This document shows, in pieces, positions 13,932-23,319 of a stretch of DNA of 64,000 nucleotides. The stretch is from Pleurodeles waltl. Lineage: Eukaryota > Chordata > Amphibia > Caudata > Salamandridae. A model generated the notes under the pieces. That model was not told the origin of the DNA, did not search any database, and saw only the letters and a program-made list of their open reading frames with translations. The position numbers and the translations under genes are program-made. The stretch is taken from positions 55,051,533 to 55,115,532 of the forward strand of contig NC_090444.1 of the NCBI RefSeq assembly GCF_031143425.1, in the 5' to 3' direction. Numbering within the stretch: position 1 is the stretch's first letter; every line of letters begins with the position of its first letter.

Positions 13932-14520
13932 CTATTCTAACCTAACACTAACTCCCCTATACCCACTAAATGTAAGAACCAGGAAAGAGGAGGGAGGGAG
14001 GGAATCATGGCTGAGGGTCTCCAAGTCACAGTTCGCCCTCCGCAGGGTCTTCTTTATCCCTCGCACTCTCCTGTTGATCTGGGACACCTCCTGCTGCAGC
14101 CTGTCCAGTCTGTGCAACATCCGTTTCATGTCACGTTGCATTGAACGAAATTCCACATTGTCAATGACTGAAGCAGGGGTGGTCTGTGAGCCAGTTGTGT
14201 AGTTTCTGGTACCATGCCTGGAGGGGGAGGTGCAGGTGGTGCTGTCAGTGGTCCAGGAGCGGACGATGTTGATAGACCTGCAGTGGTGGCTGTCATACTT
14301 ACTGCCACTTGGGTCGTTGTGGTGGTGCTGGTGGTGGCGGCTGTTGTGGACACAGATGGGCCGCCTTGGGCACATGCCCTCCACACCCCTGTGGCTCTCT
14401 CATGGCAATAACGCCGTGCCATGTGGTGGAACCCAGACTCAACATCCAGAATGTGGCGGTAACTCATTGCCCTCCTCTGGGACTCAGGGATCTGGTTGGC
14501 ATCCATATTGGCTGCTGTTA
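13932..14520 (-). pseudogene. Unrecognised Harbinger-neighbour gene with C-terminal coiled coil (broken)
   Basis: I do not recognise the family. The minus-strand frame begins MDANQIPESQRRAMSYRHIL just after an acceptor-like TTTTTAACAG, runs through a Thr/Ser-rich stretch, then a Pro-rich stretch. An overlapping frame continues into NVEFRSMQRDMKRMLHRLDR and a basic heptad-like segment with RRVRGIKKTLRRAN, which looks like a basic coiled coil. The two parts could be joined by a splice (a GTAAGT donor follows the TTTTQVA codons) or separated by a frameshift; the sequence alone does not decide. It is convergent with the Harbinger partner gene at 11711, the layout seen between transposase and Myb-B in the large elements, so it may be the second gene of an older Harbinger element. 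A palindrome-chain fragment begins 50 bases upstream. Confidence 0.4.
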
Positions 14521-14568
14521 AAAAAGATTAAGCCAAACATTAGTTACATCATTGCGTGATACAGCTAC

Positions 14569-14876
14569 TGCGCCGCCTTGGGGATTCTGACACCCCCTAC
14601 CGCCATCCTGTTCCTGGCGGTTCGCCCGCCAGGAACAGGATGGCGGTAGGGGGTGTCGCGGGGCCCCTGGGGGCCCCTGCAGTGCCCATGCCAATGGCAT
14701 GGGCACTGCAGGGGCCCCCGTAAGAGGGCCCCGCTAGTATTTCACTGTCTGCATAGCAGACAGTGAAATACGCGACGGGTGCAGTAGCACCCTTCGCACC
14801 TTCCCACTCCGCCGGCTCGATTACGAGCCGGCTTCATCGTGGGAAGGTTGTTTTCCCCTGGGCTGGCGGGCGGCCT
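14569..14876 (-). mobile_element. Palindrome-chain MITE fragment P1
   Basis: At least five separate inverted repeats sit side by side: 14590-14659 (arms around CATCCTGTTCCTGGCG), about 14660-14735 (GTGCCCATGCC/GGCATGGGCAC inside GGGGCCCC arms), 14739-14773 (TTTCACTGTCTGC/GCAGACAGTGAAA), about 14774-14800 (CGACGGGTGCA arms) and 14803-14848 (CCTTCCCAC...GTGGGAAGG with an inner GCCGGCTC). The same modules occur in the opposite order at 31892-32443 and 37080-37668, hence the minus orientation. Both ends are missing. Confidence 0.75.
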
Positions 14877-15025
14877 TTTGGAGGCAGGTGGGTGGGAAGA
14901 GTGTTCCACGTTTTGGCGGCGAGGTGCAAGAATAATCTACCGCCAGTTGTAGTTCTGCAGACGCGTGGGACAGTTGCGAGGTCAGCAGAGTGGAGATGCC
15001 GGATCGTGGTGTAGAAGAAGACTTC
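14877..15025 (-). mobile_element. LINE 3'-region scrap, same family as 60123-62545
   Basis: GTGGGAAGAGTGTTCCACG and the 110 bases after it match the LINE C-terminal coding region near 60265-60400 (GAAGAGTGTTCCATGTCTTG and onward). On the minus strand it would encode a degenerate version of the WNTLP motif region. It is joined directly to the end of P1. Confidence 0.6.
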
Positions 15026-15185
15026 AGGTATGAAGTTTAATGTGTAATTTTATATATTTAGGACCAAATATACAAAGAAATCACACAACACAGCAGAACA
15101 AGTAAATTTGCTAGACTGTGTTGCTTGAACTGGAGAGAGCAGCACAGCTCCATATCTACTGTTCTATCTCTTCCTGCACTGGTGC

Positions 15186-15612
15186 ATTTTTGACTCCCAT
15201 GGGCCATGGTGCATGGGTGTCTGCATTTTTATAAGCATAGTTTTTGTACAAAATACTTCACTCTTTGTGTGTGTGCTGATGGAGGGACAAACAAGGAACA
15301 CTGAAAACATTTCTTTTTGTTATACCTGGCCCACGGAGGTGCAAAATGTGGCATAAATTCCTGTCTACAATTTGTTTGTAGATAGGGATTTGCGTCAAAG
15401 CTCATAGGTGATTGTATGGGAACGCCCATCTCCACCCATGGAACGTCCCCCTGATGCAAAGTAAAGCAAAGCAGAAGCATTTCACTCTCTTTAGTTACTT
15501 TGTGGTACAACAGAATGCAAATCTCAACTTGCACTGGATGGTAAATTCTACCAGTAGACTTTGCATCAGGTTCTGTTAAAAAAGTAATGCAAACCCGATG
15601 CAAAGTCATGGT
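15186..15612. mobile_element. MITE with chained short palindromes (Q4)
   Basis: The right end reads GTAAATCTGGGC, whose complement GCCCAGATTTAC resembles other MITE ends here (GGGGCAGATTTACTAA at 16297). Internal self-complementary pairs include CCATGGGCCATGG near 15198, TCTACAA...TTGTAGA near 15362 and GACTTTGCATC...GATGCAAAGTC near 15559-15608. The left boundary is approximate. Confidence 0.45.
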
Positions 15613-16296
15613 AAATCTGGGCTGCATATTATTGGGTGGGCAATGTTAATTTGTTGATGGCATGTATGTTATTTTACCAAGTATAATTCTCCTTTCGCAT
15701 TATGTTAGGGTAGGTGAATAAGAGAGAAATGTTTGATGAATTTTATTAATACAATTTTTAATTTGCAGCCTTAATAATCATGATTTATGAATCATTTTTT
15801 AACTATCCTCAAAATTGATACTTAAAAGTTTCTTTAATTTTAATATTAATAGTATGTTTTTAGTTTTTTGGGAAATTAAAACAGAGTTGTTATTTAGTGT
15901 GATCATTTTTAAGTAGGAGTCTAGCTACGGAAAAGAGATATGGTAGGCCTTGAATGTTAGATAATAATAATACTTTGCATGTTAGGATTTGATGCCTTTC
16001 TGGTAGCTTTGGTCTTTTTAATTGTTTCTAGAAATAATATTGTATGGTGTGTCTTGGACAGAATCATACCACCCTTCCACTGTGTTATTAATCTGTGCTT
16101 CTTTGGGCATGGTGCTGTCATAGACATTCCAATATGAAATTGTGATACTTGGGTTGACAGATGTGTCATCATCAGTACAGGTGGCCCACCAGGTATCTTC
16201 AAATCATACATTAGCAGGGGTAGTTTTGTTTCCTAATTAATAGGGCATTTAAATAGAATGTCATAATGTTTAAAGAGCCATATGCTAAAACTAGTA
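15613..16296. other. AT-rich spacer, no gene seen
   Basis: No coding or RNA feature was recognised. An 84-codon minus-strand frame overlaps 15957-16211 and has no recognisable motif. Confidence 0.4.
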
Positions 16297-16923
16297 GGGG
16301 CAGATTTACTAACATTTCACGAAATGCAGCAAGACAACTTGCGCTGAATGAAAGGGTGACAGCAGGAATGCACAATGTTTAGCAAGATGTGGCACATTTC
16401 TGCTGCCTCATGTTGCACTGTGTGCTGCTTAATGCCAATGCAGGCAACCTTTTGTCATGCTCGAATGGTGCATTTGTTACCAGCAGGATGCTTTAAGAGA
16501 AGGAAGGCATTTTTGCCTTCTCAAATATGATCTAGAGAGGCATTTTCCTCTTTCTATGCATATTGCAGAATGCAGCAGGCATAGAAAGAAGAAGTAAGGA
16601 GGAGAAATAAAGATATTTCTCCTTGTTACTCCTTGGTCAGGAAGGTGCAGCGTTTTAGAGCAATCCCAAGCTCCCTGGCAGTAAGAAATCTGTGATTGTG
16701 TGAATAACCATGAGTGGATGTGTGCGAGTGCTCACACTCCGCCTTTGCATAGCCTCTGTGCTGCAGGGTAATGCAAGGCAGAGATATGTGCTACCTTGTG
16801 TTGCATTGGATTTACTAAACCACGGTGGCTTTGCATGGCTTAGTAAATCCCATTTATGGACTTGTGCTGCTTTGCATTGATGCGTCACACAAGGGCAAAA
16901 CAAGCCTTTAATAATTCTGCCCT
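16297..16923. mobile_element. MITE with terminal inverted repeats and internal palindromes (Q3)
   Basis: The left end GGGGCAGATTTACTAA pairs with the right end TTTAATAATTCTGCCCT. GTA flanks both ends, a plausible 3-bp target duplication. Inside are several self-complementary segments, for example GAAGGCATTTTTGCCTTC near 16504, TTTCTATGC...GCATAGAAA near 16550-16587, GGAGAAATAAAGATATTTCTCC near 16601, and GGATTTACTAA...TTAGTAAATCC near 16808-16850. No coding capacity. Confidence 0.65.
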
Positions 16924-17491
16924 GTAGTTTTTTAATTGCATGTGCAAATTCATTCTTAGTTACGTATTCCATACTAAGAGTAGATTATTAAAGGGGCCTG
17001 AATATGCCATCCATCATCAATGCCATCTATCATCCATGTGTTACATGGTGTTAACTTTTGTAAACTGCTGTTAGTAGCATAAATTATTGTTCTTCTATCA
17101 TTCACAATCATGTATTTTTCATGTGTGGTTAACAAGTGTTTGAGTACGTCTATTTTGTCATACCATTTAGTTATTTGTGGTGTTTCCCTTGCTGTTTTTC
17201 TGGTTCTGGCAACTAATCATTCTATTAAAAAAGAATCACATGCTTGGCATCAGATCTTTAATCTTCCTGTTCTCAGAAATCTTCTCTGCCATCTCACCAA
17301 AGTGTTTCGCATTAAAAAGCAGTGGGGCCCTGATAGTTTGAACAATGCCCATCTTTCAGATTAACTGGCACATGTAGCTGACAGGGAGGAATTAGATGCC
17401 AATCATTACAAGTGAGGTTGGGAAAACATTATTTCTGCTGTTCTTTGTCCAGCAGCAAATGAAATCCTAATCCTGGATGTTTTCAAATAAA
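16924..17491. other. Intergenic DNA, nothing recognised
   Basis: No recognisable gene or repeat. An 84-codon + strand frame at 17110-17364 has no motif I can name. Confidence 0.35.
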
Positions 17492-17790
17492 GGGCCTGAT
17501 TATAAGTTTTGGGGTCGGCTTTGCTGATCGCAAGACCTGTGGTAAGGAGACCCCCCCGTCGAGGTGGCAGTCTCCCCACTGGCCGTATTACAACTTTCCC
17601 ACTAGGCTAACAGACGGGAACCAAGGTTCCCACTCATCAGCCCAGTGGGAAAGGTGCGACAGCATTGCTGCCAGCTCATAATTGCACCAGCACCCTTGAA
17701 ATGCACACTGTCTGCACAGCAGGCAGTGTGCATTTCAAGAGTGCTGGGCAGGTGGGCCCCTGCACTGTCCCCAAACATTGGAAGCCATGG
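17492..17790 (+). mobile_element. Older palindrome-chain MITE fragment P5
   Basis: It starts GGGCCTGATTATAAG and contains GGGAACCAAGGTTCCC and a long inverted repeat at about 17690-17743 (CTTGAAATGCACACTGTCTGC and its complement). The CACTGTCTGC/GCAGGCAGTG core is the same module as in P1-P4. Module order matches P2 and P3. The right end is not defined. Confidence 0.55.
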
Positions 17791-19067
17791 TTTACGCAAT
17801 TCTCTGTAACACAAATAACAGATTTGTACCATGTCACACCATGCATCAGGCTAGAGCAGATGACTTCAAACTGTGGATTGTACCCCCATAGGTTCCATGG
17901 CTTCATTCCCAGGGGGCACAAATGCCTCAGCAATAAGTGTAAATGAAGATTTCTTGGAAAATCAACCTTCTCTATTTGGTGCCATTTCCAGGCTACCTTC
18001 ATGTACAAGCAGATCTTGAAGTGTCCAAAAAAGCATGGGAACTGTGATCAGGGGTGCTGCGGTGGGTCATTGAGTCTAGTGGCAGAGGAGTCTAAAAAGA
18101 ACAAAATGTTCTGTTACTTTTTCTCTTTAGTTTTCTCTACTATGATTTTGACTGCTTATGTTCCTTTCTTTCTCCACGTCTTCTTTTTTGCTCTTTGGGT
18201 TGTGTCTCATGCCCTTTCTTTTTCATTGCTTCCTTTCCCCTTCCTCTGTTTTTGTTTTATTTTTTCTGTTTGACTCTAGCCCTCTTTCCACTCACCCATA
18301 CTTCTCTCAGTTTCTGTCACTCAGTCCTGTGCCTCATTCCTCTTTTATGGCAGCCTCTCCGCTAATCCCCCTCTACCTTTCAATGTCAAACTTGTTGTCA
18401 CTAAACACTCCCTGTCTCCATTCTCTGTGCCTCTCTTTTACACCTCTCTTTACTCTGTCCATATTATCATTTCCTTCCTTCTATTTTCCCACCTTTCCTC
18501 TGACTTTGTTTCTCTATTCTCTTTATTTTCCCTATCTATGTTTATTTGCTTTTTCCACTTTCTTATTCCTGAGTTCTATTGCTTGTTTTTCCCGCCAGAA
18601 TGTGTGTTTAAATGCTCTTTCCTCTTTTTTCAAAACCCACTGATCAAAGAATAAGCCAGGGGGCCCTGAGAATAGAGACAGTGCAGGGTGAAGAGCTGGA
18701 TCTGGCTGTTGTGCGATGGTGACCCTGGGACCTTGTGGAAAGTCACCAGACCGACAAAAACATGACATCTCTTCATATCAAATATTCTGTGGGATCATTT
18801 CAGAACAATCTCTAAAACCCATGGCTCATTTGCAAAAACTATTTTAAACATGGCGCTCCAGAATGTACCATTTGGTAATTTCTCTCTGTGCAGATGTCCT
18901 GGCAGTGATAAATGCAGCTTAAAATGTCACGTCTAGAAAGACTTTCAGTGACAAGGTGTGTGTTTATTTCAGCAGTGAATAAAATTTCCTGCTAGACTGC
19001 TCTTTCTTTCCATACTTCTTGTGAGGCTATTGATTGCTGAATAGAATGTATAGTATAGTAAAATAGA
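17791..19067. other. Intergenic DNA with a long pyrimidine-rich tract (18110-18650)
   Basis: Between about 18110 and 18650 the + strand is strongly C/T-rich. This yields a spurious 161-codon Leu/Phe/Ser frame. No family was recognised. Confidence 0.5.
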
Positions 19068-19118
19068 ATATATATATATATATATTTATATATATATTTA
19101 TATATATATATATATATT
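19068..19118. repeat. (TA)n microsatellite
   Basis: About 50 bases of TA dinucleotides interrupted by TTTA units. Confidence 0.9.
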
Positions 19119-19155
19119 ACCTATTGTGGGGTACCAGTAGGTAGTTATAGTCAGG

Positions 19156-19547
19156 ACCTAGGGCCAGATGTACAAATAATTTTTCCTGTCACGAATTGCC
19201 CATTGGGCCGTTTGCAACCAGAAAATGATTTTGACAATGTACCAAAGACAAAATGTGACTCTGTAACTTGTTACTGAATCTCATTTTGCTTTTGCGATTC
19301 GGTTTTAGGAAGGAGTGGATTTAAGACATCCCTTTCTAAAACTGAATCACACTGGTATGTGTGAATTTATGCGACCAAAATGTGGTTGCATAACATTCTC
19401 AATTTACCTTCTCCTATATGGAGGTGGTAACCCATTCACAAACGGGAAGGGGTCCTCAAGGGAAGTGTCCTAATTTTTCTTTCTACAGCACTAATCATAA
19501 TCTCAATGACAAAATGAACCTCCTCATTTTGTTCCTTTCTAAATGTA
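19156..19547. mobile_element. MITE-like repeat (Q5), approximate ends
   Basis: It starts GGGCCAGATGTACAAA, the same style of terminus as neighbouring MITEs, and has internal self-complementary pairs such as CCCATTGGG near 19199 and GGTATGTGTGAATT/AATTCACACATACC-like arms near 19352. The preceding bases repeat the block near 3735. The right boundary is uncertain because another MITE follows directly. Confidence 0.35.
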
Positions 19548-19926
19548 GGCCCAGATTTAAGAAAAGTGGCACTTTCTGTGAGAAAGCGTAACTTTTTTTG
19601 CAGCATATTGAGCCCCATTTACATTAAAAATAATGGTGTACCTCCCTTTAATGCCTGCTCAGTGCAGGCATTAAAAATGCCTATAAAGTTGGCACAGTGG
19701 AATCTCATAAATTCCACTGCACCATTTTTGCGGCCCCCCTAATGGGGGAACCCCCCTCCTGCATACGTTTTGTGTGGTGCAGGCATATTGTGGCACAAGG
19801 TTTTACTAAGTGTTGCAATGCGTGCATTGCACCACTTTGTGAATATGGCGCAGTGTTTTTTGTCATACTATCGCCACAATAGTGTAAAAAAATGACGGTA
19901 ATGTGGCGATAGTTGGCATTAGGCCC
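19548..19926. mobile_element. MITE with chained palindromes (Q2)
   Basis: The left end GGCCCAGATTTAAG faces a right end whose complement begins AGGGCCTAATGCC. Internal palindromes include AATGCCTGC...GCAGGCATT near 19650, GTGGAATCTCATAAATTCCAC near 19697, CCCCCCTAATGGGGG near 19734 and CGCCAC...GTGGCG near 19871-19909. The AATGCCTGCTC...GAGCAGGCATT module also occurs in Q1 (36475-36998), so Q1 and Q2 are related. Confidence 0.6.
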
Positions 19927-20339
19927 TGCTTACATTTTTGCCTAAATGTTTTTAACTTTACCAGTTTGATTCAATCAAGATGGCTTCAGTTTGCACCCAC
20001 ATTTGCACTATAACTCGTGCCCTAAGGTAACTATAACTAACGCCCTTGCCATTCACTGCTAATTACCCCAGCTATTGCAGCACTCATGACATATTTTATA
20101 ACATCATTAAAAAAAATATCAATGTAACATTAGCAAGCACATTGATGAGAAAACTGTGTATGGAGGGGGCACGAGTTCTAGTTACTTTCAGGCACGAGTT
20201 ATAGTTACTTAAAATAACTCTAACAGCTGAATTTCTATGATTTTGTATGTTTAAAATGTGAGCCTAACTATGATATTCATGTAACCTTTGTTTTTTTCAG
20301 TGAATATAAATATATTTCACAATATCTATTTATCTATAT
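19927..20339. other. AT-rich spacer
   Basis: Nothing recognised. The last bases contain TCTATTTATCTATA, possibly the simple-sequence 3' tail of the adjoining minus-strand LINE. Confidence 0.35.
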
Positions 20340-20850
20340 CACTCAACCAATCTATCAAGTACGTATAGAGCACAGCTTATCACCTGTGGGGTCTCAAGGC
20401 ATGCTGATCATTCGAAGATCCAGGTCTTGAGGTCCTTTGTGAACTGTTTCAGCGATGGGGCCTGTCTGAGGTTGAGTGGGAGCGTGTTCCAGCTCCGAGC
20501 TGCAAGGTAAGAGAAGGATCTGCCTCTAGCTGTGCTCTTCCTGACTCGTGGGATGGCGGTGAGAGCGAGTTGGAAGAATCGGAGTTGTCTGGCAGGGGTG
20601 TAGAAAGTCAGGTGGGGGTTGAGGTAGGCCGGTCTGATGTTGTGCAGTGCCTTGTAGGTGTGTGTCAGTAGCTTGAAGGTGATGCATTTGTGACAGGGAG
20701 CCAGTGAAGGTCTCTGAGTTGGGTGGAGATGTGAGTGTGGCGGCAGATGTTAAGGATGAGTCTTGGCTGCTGCATTCTATATTCTCTGTAGTCTTGTTTG
20801 TAGATTCTTTGTGATGCTGGCGTAGAGTACGTTGCTGTAATCCAGTTTGC
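20340..20850 (-). pseudogene. CR1/L2-type LINE, 3' end of ORF2 (5'-truncated)
   Basis: On the minus strand the fragment reads SKLDYSNVLYAS, then an IQNAAAK-like segment, YKALHNIRPAYL, RQLRFFQLALTAIPRVRK and SFSYLAARSWNTLPLNLRQ. This is the conserved region that follows the reverse transcriptase domain in Jockey-superfamily LINEs (CR1/L2/Rex). Several frames are needed, so it is dead. It matches the 3' region of the LINE at 60123-62545. The 5' break at about 20850 coincides with the end of the Penelope fragment, with a shared GCAGCA-type junction. A simple tetranucleotide-like tail lies to its left. Confidence 0.7.
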
Positions 20851-21711
20851 TGCCCACATATCGTAAGCCACACAAACACTCTACAACATACACAACAAAT
20901 GAGGTGTCACATGTTATTTTCCCTTCTATGGGTATACTTCTTCCTTTGAAATCCAAGAAGTCCTTTTTATTGATGCAATTGCCACAAGCCTTGCATTTAT
21001 TGCAATGTGTGAATCCTTTGTTTTTTTTCTTGTAGCCAATTCTCTTGTGTTGTCAACTTAAAGTGGCTCTTTACCAAATAGTCTCTCAACGAGGGTACCC
21101 TTCTATATGTCACATGCGGTCGCCTCCCTATGAGTTTACCAATATCTGGATCTTTTTTTTTTATCACAGTCCAATGTTTATTTAAAATATTCAGAATTTT
21201 ATGATTTTCTTTACTATAAATCAGAATCAGTCTGATGGTTGTATTATCCTCCTCTTTCACTGAATTCTGACTGTTCACCAGTATCTGTGTACGTGTCATA
21301 GATCTTGCTCTATTTTCCCCTTGTTTTACATTCCGATACTTATATCCTCTATTAAGGAACCTCTGTTGTGTTTCTCTAAACTTAATTTCCATTTCTTTTG
21401 CATCAGAACAGTTTCTTTTCATCCTGATCAATTCCCCATAAGAAATACACTTCTTTAGTGATATCGGGTGGAAGCTCGAGCCATGTAGTACACTATTGGT
21501 TGCTGTTGTCTTACGGTGTAGCGTTGTCTGTATTTTCTCATCCTCAATATGTATAGTCACATCAAAAACTTCTATCCTTGTCCTGCTCATTTTGTACGTG
21601 AATTGTAGACCCAGGTCATTGATATTTAATATGTCCAAGAATTCCTTACACTGTTTCTCTTGACCATGTATGTTATAGGTTGTTTGTGTGGCTTACGATA
21701 TGTGGGCAGCA
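20848..21711 (-). pseudogene. Penelope-like element, C-terminal RT region (inverted 5' part)
   Basis: The minus strand carries a 213-codon frame (21638-20997) and continues, with frame changes, to about 20850. Diagnostic Penelope features are LHRKTTATNSVLHGSSFHP, ISYGELIRMKRNCSD, RFLNRGY and TYRRVPSLRDYLVKSHF, which follow the RT catalytic core in this class. The end, VVYVVECLCGLRYVGS, is the beginning of the GIY-YIG endonuclease domain. The YxDD part of RT is not present. The piece is flanked by an inverted repeat of about 44 bases (20848-20893 and 21668-21711) that encodes the GIY-YIG start and is shared with the oppositely oriented 3' part. This arrangement resembles 5' inversion during target-primed insertion. 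Confidence 0.75.
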
Positions 21712-21934
21712 CAATATGCCCTCTAAAAAAATGTATATTAGAACATACAAGGGCAGTACAAAACGGAGCTAGGAGCTATGCCCTAACAAAGCACCTACAG
21801 TGACATGATGAAGCAGACTGGCAATATATACAATATTATGGAATTACCTGTGTGAAAAAACATGAAAGAGGAGGTAATAGGATACTGAAAATGAGACGTT
21901 TGGAGTCCAAAATGATTATCAAACTCAAGACTAA
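21672..21934 (+). pseudogene. Penelope-like element, GIY-YIG endonuclease region (3' part, split by Harbinger B)
   Basis: One + strand frame reads CLCGLRYVGSTICPLKK, ILEHTRAVQNG, SYALTKHL, WQYIQYYGITCVKKHERGG and LESKMIIKLKTK. CGLRYVGS fits the GIY-YIG signature and the rest matches the Penelope C-terminus. A single TGA (21801-21803, probably from CGA) interrupts it. At 21934 the Harbinger element begins. Beyond it, PYGLNGNEEMYNHL at about 30952 continues the protein in a shifted frame to its stop. This shows that Harbinger B inserted into this reading frame. Confidence 0.75.
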
Positions 21935-22160
21935 GGTGGTCATTCCAACCCTGGCGGTCGGTGTTAAAGCGGCGGCTAAACCGCCAACAGGCTGCCGGTA
22001 AAAAAAAAGGAATTCCGACCCTGGCGGAAACCGCCAACAGAGACCGCCACATCAACACACTGCCCGCCACGGCGGGACAAACAAACAGCGTGGCGGTCCC
22101 CGCCAACAGACAGGCGGGAGTCAATGTACCGCCGACCCTATCACAACCTACCAATCCGCC
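21935..22160. promoter_or_regulatory. Left terminal region with clustered GGCGGT/ACCGCC sites
   Basis: About ten GGCGGT, GGCGGG or complementary motifs lie in 225 bases, many as small inverted pairs such as GGCGGAAACCGCC and CCCGCCACGGCGGG. In studied Harbinger elements the Myb-like protein binds subterminal sites; the binding role here is inferred. Confidence 0.5.
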
Positions 22161-22186
22161 ACCTTTTCCGGGGTGGTAGCCCCGCC

Positions 22187-22194
22187 TATAAAAA
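22187..22194 (+). promoter_or_regulatory. TATA box of the transposase gene
   Basis: TATAAAAA lies 70 bases before the ATG at 22264 and after a GC-rich segment. The spacing suits a core promoter with a short 5' UTR. Confidence 0.5.
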
Positions 22195-22263
22195 CACAGC
22201 GGAAACAGCCATTTCGAACGGAAAACGCTCACCTCCATACACCCCACGAGCAATATAGACAGC

Positions 22264-22346
22264 ATGGAACCCGAACTCCACATCCTCCCAGCGATAGTCT
22301 TCCTGCTCCTCTACCAGGAGCACGAACGCCGGCGCAGAAGACAACG
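22264..22346 (+). pseudogene. HARBI1-like transposase exon 1 (copy B)
   Basis: The 83-nt frame begins MEPELHILPAIVFLLLYQEH and ends in a run of Arg before a perfect donor (CG/GTGAGT at 22347). It ends in phase 2. The acceptor TCCTTCATAG before 27326 restores an Arg codon and continues HRPLGHARRW in frame. A hydrophobic start followed by Arg-rich residues is typical of HARBI1-family N termini. Copy C has an exon of exactly the same length and phase on its minus strand (45180-45262), which supports the call. The intron of about 5 kb contains the whole antisense Myb-A gene. Confidence 0.7.
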
Positions 22347-22821
22347 GTGAGTACTGCACCTACGACACAGGGGAGGGGGGAGGCTAAAAATTACGGGGAC
22401 ACACATACGCGACACATCCACCCCCACCCTCACCCACTACAACACACACGTCAATGCATAGCAACACATCAGAGACACACCCCCCAAACCCCCCGGAAGA
22501 AAGCAAATACAAAAGGAAATGATTCTAAACATTGGAATATATTGTATTACTGGCTTAAAAATATATAACACATCAAAAACTCTTATATACATAAATGTAC
22601 AAGTCCGAGCATTGTAGCAGGCATTGTCCGTGGACCACTGGGCCCAAATCACATGGGCAAAGACCACACAGGATATCTGACTCCAACGGAGAGAACACTG
22701 CAGGGGCATCAGATAGCAAAACTACAGGCACCTCAGGGGGAAGGGGAGGTAGGGCACCTCAGCCAGATGAGTGCACAACGCCAGATCCACGAGGGGCCTC
22801 CATGGCCACTGTTCAATCCTA

Positions 22822-23240
22822 GGGAGTGCAAAGCCACAGTCTCACAAGTCCAGACAGTGGGTGGGCTGCCCACTGTTACATCCTGGGGAGTGCAAAGCCA
22901 CAGTCTCACAAGTCCAGACAGTGGGTGGGCTGCCCACTGTTACATCCTGGGGAGTGCAAAGCCACATTCTCACAAGTCCAGACAGTGGGTGGGCTGCCCA
23001 CTGTTACATCCTGGGGAGTGCAAAGCCACAGTCTCACATGTCCAGACAGTGGGTGGGCTGCCCACTGTTACATCCTGGGGAGTGCAAAGCCACAGTCTCA
23101 CAAGTCTCTACAGTGGGTGGGTTGCCCACTGTTCAATCCTGGGGAGTGCAAAGCCACAGTCTCTCAAGTCTCTGCAGTGGGTGGGTTGCCCACTCTACCA
23201 TCCTGGGGAGTGCAAAGCCACAGTCTCACTAGTGGATAAC
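22822..23240 (+). repeat. 64-bp tandem repeat array, about 6.5 units
   Basis: Units start GGGAGTGCAAAGCCACAG at 22822, 22886, 22950, 23014, 23078, 23142 and 23206. Because 64 is not a multiple of 3 and the unit lacks stops on this strand, all three forward frames stay open, which yields three overlapping false frames of 215, 153 and 137 codons. One unit start is also found at the left edge of copy D (50134). Confidence 0.95.
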
Positions 23241-23319
23241 AGTCTCCACTGGTTCTGGAGGGGGACTGGTGCCCAGAGTGCTTTGTGCAGCCCTGCCTGA
23301 CACAGATGCGGTCCAGCCC

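Noticed and set aside
14214..14559. Val/Gly-rich + strand frames
   Set aside because: Antisense shadows of the Thr/Pro-rich minus-strand gene.
18158..18643. 161-codon hydrophobic frame that could look like a membrane protein
   Set aside because: It is a translation of a C/T-rich tract; other frames over the same bases are similarly open and there is no conserved motif.
22822..23240. CRISPR-like regular spacing of repeats
   Set aside because: Units are contiguous with no variable spacers, and the context is eukaryotic.
22653..23300. 215-, 153- and 137-codon overlapping + strand frames
   Set aside because: Produced by a stop-free 64-bp tandem repeat in three phases.
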